A stretch of DNA of 10,620 nt from Ruminococcus sp. UBA3387 (lineage in GTDB: Bacteria > Bacillota > Clostridia > Oscillospirales > Ruminococcaceae): the NCBI GenBank assembly GCA_002358895.1, contig DEPR01000056.1, positions 467 to 11,086 on the forward strand. Direction: 5' to 3'. Numbering within the stretch: position 1 is the first letter of the stretch; each line of letters begins with the position of its first letter. This document shows, piece after piece, positions 1 to 7,086 of this stretch. The notes below the pieces were generated by a model. It searched no databases. It saw only the letters and a list, made by a program, of their open reading frames with translations, and had not been told where the DNA came from. The translations under genes and the position numbers were made by a program.

Positions 1-272
1 TGGCCTAACAAGGTGATGGTTTCACCGTTTTCATAGGTGATAAAGCCATAATTTGTTTCAGGCTTATCAAGGTTTTTCTTTATCCAATGGGTTTTTGACA
101 GCAAAAAGCTGAGTGCCTTTTCTTTTGATTCTCTTGTGGGAATTTTAAGCACAACCTGATTATCACGGATACAGAGATACATATTTTTTCTGTCCCCATA
201 GTCCAGTATAAAATCAAGAACAGACCCGTCGTTTAAGACGATCTGTTCTTTTGTTCTCATATGTTTATTCAT
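1..272 (-). CDS. YgjP/DUF45-type M48-like metallopeptidase, N-terminal part (gene continues past the left edge)
   Basis: The 90 visible residues match the start of the YgjP-like (DUF45) family. A short beta-rich opening segment is followed by a Lys/Arg-containing stretch (RDNQVVLKIPTRESKEKAL), the conserved helix ending in HWIKKNL, and the 'NGETITLLG' strand. The catalytic HExxH motif of the family lies further on and is outside the window, so activity cannot be judged. The start chosen is the ATG at 272, with AGGAG at 281-277 only 4 bases upstream. A second in-frame ATG at 260 (codon 5) lies 16 bases from the same site and fits less well. The stop of the SH3-domain gene is 12 bases upstream, so the two are very probably cotranscribed, with this gene second. 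The family is thought to be a zinc-dependent protease related to SprT/WSS1; its substrate here is unknown. Confidence 0.8.
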   Translation of the reverse strand, partial: MNKHMRTKEQIVLNDGSVLDFILDYGDRKNMYLCIRDNQVVLKIPTRESKEKALSFLLSKTHWIKKNLDKPETNYGFITYENGETITLLG

Positions 273-284
273 ATTGCTCCTATA

Positions 285-806
285 TTAATACAGTGGTTCG
301 GACTGGAGATAGCCACTCCAGAGGTAGCCTGTTGTCGGTCCGTCAATATTAACAAAATAGATCTTCCAATACTCGTTATCCAGCTTTTCAAGGACGGTTA
401 CTTCCACATTCGGAGACATACATACTATATTTTCTGCGTCCTTTGAAGGCCCTGTATGGAGATTTGCATACTCGGTTACATAGGCTTTTTCTTCTGTTAC
501 GGCTGAGCTTTCATCAGCTGTACTGCTTTCGTCTGCCGTTGAGTCAGTGTCTGTGCTTTCATCGGAAGTGTTACTATCCGATGCAACTGGCGCTTCAGGT
601 GCTACGGCAGCCTGATTAGTATTTATTGTGCCTGTATAAATTCCGGCAGGAATATCGGTATCGTTACTTGAAAACATACCTTTTGCAACCAGAAGCACAA
701 CGCAGACAGCAAGCACTGTCAACACGACAACTCCACCCGGTTTCAATTTTAACGGAGCTTTTTTTGCTTTCCGTTTTCTTGTTATATTTGAAGAATTGTT
801 ATTCAT
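285..806 (-). CDS. Membrane-anchored SH3-domain protein
   Basis: 173 residues in three parts. There is a short, very basic cytoplasmic start (residues 1-24, with RKRKAKK), one hydrophobic membrane segment (about 25-45), and a low-complexity linker rich in Ser, Thr, Asp, Glu and Ala (about 46-106). The C-terminal bacterial SH3-like domain (about 107-173) shows the usual 'ANLHTGPS' strand-turn and a 'GYLWSGYL' end. The topology is therefore an extracytoplasmic SH3 domain on a flexible acidic stalk. Such domains commonly bind cell-wall peptides, which suggests a wall-associated role, but no enzyme domain is present and the function is unknown. Start is the ATG at 806 with AGGAG at 820-816, spacing 9. 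It leads the unit with the metallopeptidase gene and has its own strong promoter. Confidence 0.8.
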   Translation of the reverse strand: MNNNSSNITRKRKAKKAPLKLKPGGVVVLTVLAVCVVLLVAKGMFSSNDTDIPAGIYTGTINTNQAAVAPEAPVASDSNTSDESTDTDSTADESSTADESSAVTEEKAYVTEYANLHTGPSKDAENIVCMSPNVEVTVLEKLDNEYWKIYFVNIDGPTTGYLWSGYLQSEPLY

Positions 807-838
807 AAAACCTTTCTCCTTAACATTACTATAACAAT

Positions 839-867
839 ATTATATATTTATTTCGCTTTTTTGTCAA
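839..867 (-). promoter_or_regulatory. Perfect sigma-A promoter for the SH3-domain gene
   Basis: On the minus strand TTGACA (867-862) and TATAAT (844-839) are separated by exactly 17 bases, a full consensus match. The predicted start is near 832, giving a leader of about 26 bases with the AGGAG ribosome site inside it. The -35 begins only 6 bases after the stop of the MATE gene, so the short gap is almost entirely promoter. Confidence 0.85.
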
Positions 868-873
868 CTTGAA

Positions 874-2235
874 CTAATCTTCGATTTTTGAAATAACACG
901 CTTATTTACCACGCACATAAACACAAATGAACAGGCAAGTGATGCAACCTCTGAAACAAGGAATGTCCACCAGACATAACCAACGTTTGAATAATCGGTC
1001 AGCTTTGCGATGGCAAAGGCTACAGGCAGCAGCACAAGGAGCTGTCTTGTGATTGAAATGAACATTGAATAGATGCTATATCCAAGTGCCTGAAGTGATG
1101 AACAGAAGATAATATCAATTCCTGCCATAATAAAGCTCAGGCTGATAATTCGGAGTGCTACCGTACCCATCTGCATCATATTTTCAGATGCATCAAAAAG
1201 CTTTAACATTGTATCGGGAATTGTCTGCATAAGTACTGTACCCAATGTCATAATCACGGTTGCATAGATACAACCGTATTTTATGGTAGCTATCATACGC
1301 TTTCTTTTTCTTGCACCATAATTGTATGACAGGATAGGGATAAGTCCGTTGTTAAGTCCGAACACAGGCATAAACACAAAGCTCTGGAGCTTGAAATACG
1401 CCCCCATTACGGCTTGTGCTGTATCGCCATAGTTGCCGAGGATTTTATTCATACTGAAAGTCATTACAGATGTAATTGACTGCATAATAATTGACGGTAT
1501 ACCCACTACATAAATCTTTTTGATTGTTCCAAAATCAGGCTTAAAGCCGACCATATTTATATTGATTTCTTTATTGATTTTCACATTGAAAATTATGCCT
1601 ATTACGGCTGCTGACAGCTGGCCTGTGATAGTTGCAACTGCTGCACCAGCCACACCCATTTTAGGAAATGGTCCAAGGCCGAAAATTAGTATAGGGTCCA
1701 TAATGATATTGATTATTGCTCCTGCACCCTGGGTATACATAGAATATATAGTTTTGCCCGTTGCCTGGAGCAGTCTTTCGGTAGTAATCTGCATAAACAC
1801 GCCGATACTCAGCAGGGTACAAATTCTCAGGTAGCTTACTCCATATTCAACGATTTCGGTATTTGTGGACTGGGCTTTGAAGAAAAGCTCTGTAAAGAAC
1901 AGTCCGAACACCAGGAAAATCATATAGTTGAAAAATGACAAAAAGATACCGTTTCTTGCAGCTTTATTAACTCTTTCAAAATTCTTTTCACCCAAAGATT
2001 TTGAAAGAAGTGCATTTATACCCACACCTGTACCTGCACCCATAGCGATCATCAGATTCTGCACCGGAAATGCCAACGACACGGCTGTAAATGCTTCTTC
2101 ACTTATTTGTGAAACAAAAATGCTGTCAACGATATTATAAAGTGCCTGGATAATCATTGATACCATAATAGGCAGAGACATAGACAGCAGAAGCTTATTT
2201 ATGGGCTGGACACCCATTTTGTTTTCTTTTACCAC
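874..2235 (-). CDS. MATE family multidrug efflux transporter (MepA-like)
   Basis: 453 residues, the normal length for the MATE family, with about 12 membrane segments in two similar halves. The start region (NKMG..PINKLLLSMSLPIMVSM..QALYNIVDSIFVS) is the typical opening of clostridial MepA/NorM-like proteins. The second half repeats the pattern (GIPSIIMQSITSVMTFSMNKIL). The family exports cationic drugs and dyes using Na+ or H+ gradients; the substrate here is not readable. The start is a GTG at 2235: AAAGGA lies at 2252-2247, and an in-frame TAA sits two codons upstream of the GTG. The ATG at 2217 (codon 7) has no good ribosome site. It is divergent from the flavodiiron gene and appears monocistronic; I see no hairpin terminator after it. 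Confidence 0.93.
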   Translation of the reverse strand: MVKENKMGVQPINKLLLSMSLPIMVSMIIQALYNIVDSIFVSQISEEAFTAVSLAFPVQNLMIAMGAGTGVGINALLSKSLGEKNFERVNKAARNGIFLSFFNYMIFLVFGLFFTELFFKAQSTNTEIVEYGVSYLRICTLLSIGVFMQITTERLLQATGKTIYSMYTQGAGAIINIIMDPILIFGLGPFPKMGVAGAAVATITGQLSAAVIGIIFNVKINKEININMVGFKPDFGTIKKIYVVGIPSIIMQSITSVMTFSMNKILGNYGDTAQAVMGAYFKLQSFVFMPVFGLNNGLIPILSYNYGARKRKRMIATIKYGCIYATVIMTLGTVLMQTIPDTMLKLFDASENMMQMGTVALRIISLSFIMAGIDIIFCSSLQALGYSIYSMFISITRQLLVLLPVAFAIAKLTDYSNVGYVWWTFLVSEVASLACSFVFMCVVNKRVISKIED

Positions 2236-2270
2236 TTTTTAAACAATCCTTTCTTTTCTACAACCTTTAC

Positions 2271-2299
2271 ATTATATCACAAACTTCGACACAAGGCAA
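2271..2299 (-). promoter_or_regulatory. Extended -10 promoter for the MATE gene
   Basis: On the minus strand a TGATATAAT extended -10 (TATAAT at 2276-2271) is preceded at 17 bases by TTGCCT (2299-2294), a 4 of 6 match to the -35 consensus. The predicted start is near 2264, about 29 bases before the GTG codon. Confidence 0.7.
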
Positions 2300-2338
2300 G
2301 GATTAATTATCTTCAGAAAAATTATATATGGCGTTTAA

Positions 2339-2368
2339 TTGACAATTATACAGGTTTTATGGTAAAAT
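2339..2368 (+). promoter_or_regulatory. Promoter for the flavodiiron gene
   Basis: TTGACA (2339-2344) and TAAAAT (2363-2368) are 18 bases apart, and a TG one base before the -10 makes it an extended -10. The predicted start is near 2375. The ribosome site GGAGG at 2396-2400 is 7 bases before the ATG. No operator or recognisable oxygen/NO regulator site was identified between this and the divergent MATE promoter. Confidence 0.75.
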
Positions 2369-2407
2369 AACAAATGTATATTCACAATAACAAACGGAGG
2401 TATAAAG

Positions 2408-3574
2408 ATGAATGATGTAAAGATTTCGGATTCGATTATATATGTTGGTGCAAGCGACAGGACTCTTGACCTTTTTGAGAGTCAGTATATTGTGCCCAAT
2501 GGTATGGCATACAATTCATATGTGATTCTTGATGACAAGGTAGCAGTTATGGACACGGTTGACAACAGGGTTGCAGACGTATGGCTTGACAATCTTGACA
2601 AGGCACTTAACGGACGGGCTGTTGACTATCTTGTTGTTCAGCATATGGAGCCTGACCATTCTTCCAACATTCAGAAGCTTGCTGAAAAATATCCTGATAT
2701 GAAGATTGTGGGCAACGCAAAGACTTTTGTTATGATGGCACAGTTTTTTGACTATGATTTTTCTTCACGTCAGGTTGTTGTAAAAGAGGGGGACACTCTT
2801 GAGCTTGGAAGCCACACACTTAACTTTATAATGGCTCCTATGGTACACTGGCCTGAGGTTATGGTAACATACGAAAGCTCGGAAAAGGTACTTTTTGCAG
2901 CTGACGGCTTCGGTAAATTCGGTGCAATGGACGCTGATGAGGACTGGGCTTGTGAGGCAAGACGCTACTACTTCAACATTGTAGGCAAATACGGTGCACA
3001 GGTACAGGCACTTCTCAAAAAGGCTTCGGCTCTTGACATTCAGATGATTTTGCCGTTACACGGACCGATTCTCAAGGAAAACTTAGGATACTACATTGAC
3101 AAATACAACACCTGGTCAAGCTATACACCTGAGGACAGGGGAGTGCTTATTGCATTCGCTTCAATTCACGGCAACACGGCAAAGGCTGCTAACAGGTTGG
3201 CAGAGATGCTTGAAGAAAAGGGTGTTGACAAGGTAGTTGTAAGCGACCTTGCCCGTGAAGATATGGCAGAGGTTATTGAGGACGCTTTCCGTTATGACAG
3301 GCTGATTGTTATGTCGGCTTCATATGATGGTGGAGTTTTCCCTGTTATGCAGGATTTCCTTCTTCACTTACAGGCCAAGAACTACCAGAAGAGATGCATC
3401 GGCATTGTACAGAACGGCACCTGGGCTCCGACTGCGGGCAAGGTAATGAAGGGTATTATTGAAACATTCAAGGACATTGACCTTATTGAGGATATGGTAA
3501 CAATCAAGTCTACATTAAAGCCTGATTCAGAGGCTGAGCTTCTGAAGCTGGCAGAGGTTATGGCAAGTAAATAA
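2408..3574 (+). CDS. FprA-family A-type flavoprotein (flavodiiron protein)
   Basis: 388 residues, the length of a class A flavodiiron protein without a rubredoxin fusion. Residues 1-245 are the metallo-beta-lactamase-like diiron domain. The ligand set is visible: H79-x-E81-x-D83 with H84 (HMEPDH), H147, D166 and H218. Residues 246-388 are a flavodoxin domain with the FMN phosphate loop 'SIHGNT' (252-257). The family reduces O2 to water and/or NO to N2O in the cytoplasm of anaerobes, taking electrons from rubredoxin or a related carrier. Which substrate dominates cannot be read here, and no rubredoxin gene is adjacent. Strong GGAGG ribosome site, own promoter, and a hairpin terminator directly after the stop mean a single-gene unit. 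All key residues are present, so the gene looks intact. Confidence 0.95.
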   Translation: MNDVKISDSIIYVGASDRTLDLFESQYIVPNGMAYNSYVILDDKVAVMDTVDNRVADVWLDNLDKALNGRAVDYLVVQHMEPDHSSNIQKLAEKYPDMKIVGNAKTFVMMAQFFDYDFSSRQVVVKEGDTLELGSHTLNFIMAPMVHWPEVMVTYESSEKVLFAADGFGKFGAMDADEDWACEARRYYFNIVGKYGAQVQALLKKASALDIQMILPLHGPILKENLGYYIDKYNTWSSYTPEDRGVLIAFASIHGNTAKAANRLAEMLEEKGVDKVVVSDLAREDMAEVIEDAFRYDRLIVMSASYDGGVFPVMQDFLLHLQAKNYQKRCIGIVQNGTWAPTAGKVMKGIIETFKDIDLIEDMVTIKSTLKPDSEAELLKLAEVMASK

Positions 3575-3617
3575 AAAGAAACGGACGATTTCATCAGAAG
3601 TCGTCCGTTATTTTATG
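3575..3617. terminator. Bidirectional Rho-independent terminator between the flavodiiron gene and leuA
   Basis: Positions 3580-3592 pair with 3597-3609 to give a 13-pair stem (one G-U pair) closed by the tetraloop ATCA. On the plus strand it is followed by a T-rich run (3608-3614). On the minus strand the other flank reads TTTCTTTTTAT. It sits 5 bases after the flavodiiron stop and 8 bases from the leuA stop, so it serves both convergent genes. Confidence 0.9.
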
Positions 3618-5285
3618 CTATTTAATGGCGTGGTTGATTGCTGAGAGGAGTGCGTTTACTGATGAAACGATAATGTCGGTATGCTTTCCTGCACCCCATA
3701 CAGTTTTATCATTTACTGAAATAGAAACATATGAAACAGCTTCAGATGTTGAATGACGCTCAAGTGCGTGTTCCTGATAGCTTTCAAGTGTAAAGTCAAG
3801 GTTAAGTGCATTCTTCAACGCATTAGCAACAGCATTAAGACGTCCGTTACCGTTGCCCTGGAAAATCTGAGGTGTATCCTTACCAGGAACCTGTGCTGTT
3901 ACATAAGCTGTAATCTTACCCTCACCCTGCTGTACATAATGAGCTTCAAGCACATTGACAGGAGTTTTGATGTTCAGGTAGTTCTGCTTGAACACATCAA
4001 AGATTTCATCAGGCATAAGCTCCTTATGGAGATGGTCGGAAATATTCTTGATTGCATAACCAAAGTTTTCACGCATCTTAGGAGGCAGGTCGTAGCCGAA
4101 TTTCTGCTCCATAAGATATCCGATACCACCCTTTCCTGACTGTGAGTTGATTCTGATAACGTCGCCGTCATATTTTCTGCCTACGTCCTTAGGGTCGATT
4201 GGAAGATATGGAACTGTCCAATGGTCGCAATTCTTTTCTTCACGCCACTTCATACCCTTTGCGATAGCGTCCTGATGTGAGCCTGAGAATGCAGCAAACA
4301 CAAGACGGCCTGCATATGGGCTTCTTTCATATACCTTCATTCTTGTTACACGCTCATAAATTTCAACCAGAGCAGGCATATCCGAAAAGTCAAGCTGAGG
4401 GTCAACGCCGTGGGTATACATATTCATTGCGAGAGTTACGATATCAACATTACCTGTTCTTTCGCCGTTACCGAAGCAGGTACCCTCAATTCTGTCTGCA
4501 CCCGCAAGGAGTCCCAGCTCGGAGTCAGCAATAGCACTACCTCTGTCGTTATGCGGGTGAAGTGAAATGATAACATTTTCTCTGTTGTTCAGATGGTCGC
4601 ACATATACTCAACCTGTGAAGCATAGACGTGTGGCATTGACATTTCAACAGTTACAGGCAGGTTGATGATAACCTTATTATCAGGTGTTGGCTGCCAGAT
4701 GTCGATAACCTTATTACAGATTTCAACGGCATAGTCAACTTCTGTACCTGTAAAGCTTTCAGGTGAATACTCAAAAGTAAAGTTGCCGGGAGTTTTAGCC
4801 TTATACTCATTCAAAAGCTTAGCACCTGTTACGGCAATTTCGATAATTTCTTCCTTTGACTTACGGAAAACCTGTTCACGCTGTGCAACGGAAGTTGAAT
4901 TATAGAGGTGGACAACCGCATTCTTACAGCCGTTGAGTGCTTCAAATGTTTTCTTGATGATATGCTCTCTTGACTGAGTAAGCACCTGTATTCTCACGTC
5001 ATCGGGAATCATATCCCTTTCGATAAGTGTACGGCAGAATTCATACTCTGTTTCGGATGCAGCAGGGAAGCCGATTTCGATTTCCTTAAATCCGATTTTT
5101 ACAAGGTGCCGGAAAAACTCCAGCTTTTCTTCAAGGCTCATCGGGATAATCAAAGCCTGGTTTCCGTCACGAAGGTCAACTGAACACCACATTGGTGCGT
5201 GGTCAATATACTCTTTTTTAGTCCATTTCAAGGACTCTACAGGAGGCATAAAATAGCCTCTTTGATACTTTTCTACGTTTTTCAT
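3618..5285 (-). CDS. leuA: 2-isopropylmalate synthase, long (yeast-type) form
   Basis: 555 residues from the ATG at 5285. The protein condenses acetyl-CoA with 2-oxoisovalerate, the first committed step of leucine synthesis. The N-terminal TIM-barrel domain has the signature 'DLRDGNQAL' (37-45, catalytic R39, metal ligand D40), the metal-binding 'HPHND' (243-247) and 'GNGERTGN' (272-279). The C-terminal ~120 residues are the LeuA regulatory domain, which in this family binds leucine for feedback inhibition. Length and the 'YFMPPVESLKW' opening place it in the long LeuA form rather than the ~510-residue bacterial form. A GTG directly precedes the ATG, but GGAGG at 5297-5293 is 7 bases from the ATG and only 4 from the GTG. 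No leuB, leuC or leuD lies next to it, so leuA is a separate unit under its own T-box leader. Confidence 0.96.
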   Translation of the reverse strand: MKNVEKYQRGYFMPPVESLKWTKKEYIDHAPMWCSVDLRDGNQALIIPMSLEEKLEFFRHLVKIGFKEIEIGFPAASETEYEFCRTLIERDMIPDDVRIQVLTQSREHIIKKTFEALNGCKNAVVHLYNSTSVAQREQVFRKSKEEIIEIAVTGAKLLNEYKAKTPGNFTFEYSPESFTGTEVDYAVEICNKVIDIWQPTPDNKVIINLPVTVEMSMPHVYASQVEYMCDHLNNRENVIISLHPHNDRGSAIADSELGLLAGADRIEGTCFGNGERTGNVDIVTLAMNMYTHGVDPQLDFSDMPALVEIYERVTRMKVYERSPYAGRLVFAAFSGSHQDAIAKGMKWREEKNCDHWTVPYLPIDPKDVGRKYDGDVIRINSQSGKGGIGYLMEQKFGYDLPPKMRENFGYAIKNISDHLHKELMPDEIFDVFKQNYLNIKTPVNVLEAHYVQQGEGKITAYVTAQVPGKDTPQIFQGNGNGRLNAVANALKNALNLDFTLESYQEHALERHSTSEAVSYVSISVNDKTVWGAGKHTDIIVSSVNALLSAINHAIK

Positions 5286-5329
5286 CACTTTTCCTCCATT
5301 TATATATACTCACATTGTTTTTGTGTATT

Positions 5330-5592
5330 AAAAAAACCCGTCCCTTTATTCAAGAGACGAGCATATTACCCGTGTTACCACTCTGATTTATGCAAGACTC
5401 ACGTCTTACACCTCATTCACATCAACCAATGTGTATCTCTGTAACGGGAGAAGCCCGTGTGAAGTTACTGCTATTTCACCGCACCTGCTCAAGGACGAGT
5501 TATTACGAATTTTATACGCTGTCTTACACCGGCCGACAGCTCTCTTTGCTACAAATATCCGCTTTTTTTCCTATCAAAGCATTTTTCATATT
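5330..5592 (-). promoter_or_regulatory. Leucine-type T-box leader (tRNA-sensing riboswitch) of leuA
   Basis: The leader RNA contains all main T-box parts. Stem I has an AGAG motif, an apical hairpin GCTGTC...GACAGC, and a specifier region with CTC at 5499-5497 followed by G and TCCTTGAG, which reads as a leucine codon. A stem III hairpin (AAGAC/GTCTT) precedes the T-box core TGGTAACACGG at 5380-5370. The bulge TGGT would pair with the ACCA end of uncharged tRNA; the discriminator A fits tRNA-Leu. Antiterminator: AGAG (5384-5381) with CTCT (5356-5353), and ACGGG (5373-5369) with CTCGT (5361-5357). Terminator: 5361-5352 with 5346-5337, ten pairs, then seven T (5336-5330). The two structures share 5361-5353 and exclude each other. 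Uncharged tRNA-Leu should therefore switch leuA on. Confidence 0.92.
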
Positions 5593-5598
5593 GTCAAT

Positions 5599-5627
5599 AT
5601 TATATGCTAATTTCCCCATTTTGTCAA
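5599..5627 (-). promoter_or_regulatory. Perfect sigma-A promoter for the leuA T-box transcript
   Basis: On the minus strand TTGACA (5627-5622), a 17-base spacer and TATAAT (5604-5599) match consensus fully. The predicted start is near 5592. A second TTGACA at 5597-5592 overlaps the start and has no matching -10. Confidence 0.88.
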
Positions 5628-5647
5628 CAGCGTTAATATATTATTTA

Positions 5648-5810
5648 CAATTCGCAGGGGTGTGCCCCTGCACGGAATCACGATATTCGTTTGTGATATC
5701 GAAAAGTTTTGATCTCGCTGTGGATAGTTTGAACCACAAAATCACAATTAACTATAATTATTCATTTTGTTTTATAACGGGTCGATGTGGGCATCGACCC
5801 CTACAAATTG
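5648..5810. repeat. Non-coding segment with terminal inverted repeats, MITE-like
   Basis: The left end (5648-5661, plus) and right end (5810-5797, minus) agree at 12 of 14 bases, with the form CAATTyGyAGGGGT. Just inside each end is a GC-rich stem with a 4-base loop: GCAGGGG/CCCCTGC (5654-5660 with 5665-5671) and GGGTCGATG/CATCGACCC (5779-5787 with 5792-5800). The interior is AT-rich and has further inverted repeats (CGATAT 5681-5686 with ATATCG 5696-5701; TGTGG 5719-5723 with CCACA 5734-5738). No credible gene lies in it. It fills nearly all of the space between rlmH and the leuA promoter. No clear target-site duplication is seen (ATTTA on the left, ATTTT on the right). It could instead be a paired set of extragenic palindromes or a weak terminator for rlmH. 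Confidence 0.5.
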
Positions 5811-5820
5811 ATTTTAAATT

Positions 5821-6306
5821 CTATTTATGATATTTGGTATTATTCTCAATCTGGAAGCTTCGATAAATCTGCTCCAGAAGCATAACTCTTGCAAGCTGGT
5901 GGGGGAAGGTCATTTCCGACATTGAGAGCCTCAGGTGGCTTTGTTTTTTTATTTCTTCAGCGATACCGAAAGATGAGCCGATAATGAAATTAACCGTGCT
6001 GAAGCCCTGAACGGCAAAGCCTGAAATTTTCTTTGAGAGCTTAACGCTGGAAAGCTGTTCGCCCTCAATACACATAGCGATATTCACTGCACCTTTTTTC
6101 TCGCAATAAGGCTTTATTGCTTTTGCTTCCTGTTCAAGGGCAGACATAATTTCCTTTTCTGACGGATTGTCGGAAAGTCTTGATTCGGCAAGTTCAACTA
6201 TTTCCATTTTACAGAACGCTGACAATCTTTTTACATACTCTGCACAGGCATCACGCCAATATTTTTCCTTGAGCTTGCCTATGGTGATAAGATTTATCTT
6301 TATCAA
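5821..6306 (-). CDS. rlmH: 23S rRNA (pseudouridine-1915 N3)-methyltransferase
   Basis: 161 residues, the usual length of RlmH, a SPOUT-fold enzyme that uses S-adenosylmethionine to methylate pseudouridine 1915 in helix 69 of 23S rRNA, acting on the assembled 70S ribosome. Visible family features are the opening 'TIGKLKEKYW' (8-17), the cofactor loop 'FIIGSSFG' (107-114), the C-terminal knot 'SEMTFPHQLARVMLLEQIYR' (130-149) and the terminal YHK. The start is a TTG at 6306. There is no ATG or GTG between an in-frame upstream stop and the conserved start region, and the family alignment requires this position. The TTG overlaps the TGA stop of the preceding gene by two bases, so translation is probably coupled. 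It is last in the HAD-MBL-rlmH run. Confidence 0.95.
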   Translation of the reverse strand: MIKINLITIGKLKEKYWRDACAEYVKRLSAFCKMEIVELAESRLSDNPSEKEIMSALEQEAKAIKPYCEKKGAVNIAMCIEGEQLSSVKLSKKISGFAVQGFSTVNFIIGSSFGIAEEIKKQSHLRLSMSEMTFPHQLARVMLLEQIYRSFQIENNTKYHK

Positions 6307-7085
6307 AACGCTACCGCCTTTCCGCCTTCAGGTCGTGCTGTATATAAAAGATACTCGTTACTTTTTGCAATCTGTGATAATGCTCTAACGGCTGAGCTTT
6401 CGGCAAGCTGAGGTGTATTATTCTCCTGACTGAGATGTCCCAGAATGAACTTGTATGTACCGTTTTTCAGCAGGTTTATCAGCTGTTTATCGCAGTCGGT
6501 ATTGGACAGATGACCGTGGTTTGAGGTAATACGCTTTTTAAGTTCAAGGGGATAGCTTCCGTTTCGGAGCATATTTTCGTCATAATTTGATTCCAGCAGG
6601 ACCATATCCGCATTTTTCAGATTCTCGGTTACTGTAGGCGTGATTTCCCCAAGGTCTGTACAGGTTACCACTATTTTTCCGTCGGGTGTAGTAATTCGGT
6701 AGCCACAGCTTGCGGGGGTATCGTGAGGGGTGCTGAAGCTGTGCACTTTAAAATCGCCTACACAAATGTCGCAATTATCCACAGCTGTCAGCCTGCACAA
6801 AGGAGATACTTTATCCTTTTCGGCAAGCTCAGCAAGATTTATTTCCTGAGCAAAAACCGGGATATTGTAATTCTTTGAAAACACTTTCAGCCCTGAAATA
6901 TGGTCGGAATGGGTATGGGTTATAAAAATGCCCTGTATACTGTCAGGTGAAATATCATTTTCGGCAAGTGCTGCACAGAGCCTTTTACAGGACACTCCCA
7001 CGTCGATAAGTATTCCACCGTTCTGATTTCCGATAAAAGTTGCATTGCCCTTGCTTGAAGAAAACAGGGGATATATTCTTGCCAT
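6303..7085 (-). CDS. WalJ/YycJ-type metallo-beta-lactamase-fold hydrolase
   Basis: 260 residues, one MBL-fold domain. Metal-binding residues seen are H57-x-H59-x-D61-H62 (HTHSDH), H121 (TPHDTP), D144 (TDLG), and further histidines at H192 (GHLSN) and H217 (LGHLSQ). The opening 'FSSSKGNATFIG' corresponds to the 'ASGSxGN' start of the YycJ/WalJ family, which in Bacillus and Staphylococcus is encoded with the WalRK cell-wall regulatory system. Family members are proposed nucleases/phosphodiesterases; the exact substrate is unsettled. Start ATG at 7085 with AAAGGA about 8 bases upstream, inside the end of the HAD gene, whose stop is one base away. The stop overlaps the rlmH start. In Bacillus and Staphylococcus walJ and rlmH also lie near one another, which supports the assignment, though walRK is not in this window. 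Confidence 0.88.
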   Translation of the reverse strand: MARIYPLFSSSKGNATFIGNQNGGILIDVGVSCKRLCAALAENDISPDSIQGIFITHTHSDHISGLKVFSKNYNIPVFAQEINLAELAEKDKVSPLCRLTAVDNCDICVGDFKVHSFSTPHDTPASCGYRITTPDGKIVVTCTDLGEITPTVTENLKNADMVLLESNYDENMLRNGSYPLELKKRITSNHGHLSNTDCDKQLINLLKNGTYKFILGHLSQENNTPQLAESSAVRALSQIAKSNEYLLYTARPEGGKAVAF

Positions 7086-7086
7086 T

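Noticed and set aside
4277..4534. Plus-strand open frame inside leuA
   Set aside because: It is antisense to the conserved LeuA catalytic domain and has no independent support.
5286..5288. GTG as start of leuA
   Set aside because: It is in frame but only 4 bases from GGAGG, whereas the adjacent ATG has the normal 7-base spacing.
5779..5800. GC-rich hairpin as a Rho-independent terminator of rlmH
   Set aside because: The stem is strong, but no T run follows on the minus strand (GTTATAAAAC). A weak termination effect remains possible.
5648..5810. CRISPR repeats or a tRNA gene in the palindromic region
   Set aside because: There are only two non-identical inverted stems, no direct repeats with spacers, and no cloverleaf or CCA end.
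5390..5830. Plus-strand open frame across the leuA T-box and the inverted-repeat element
   Set aside because: The T-box on the minus strand explains most of this stretch; the translation is low in recognisable protein features and there is no ribosome site.
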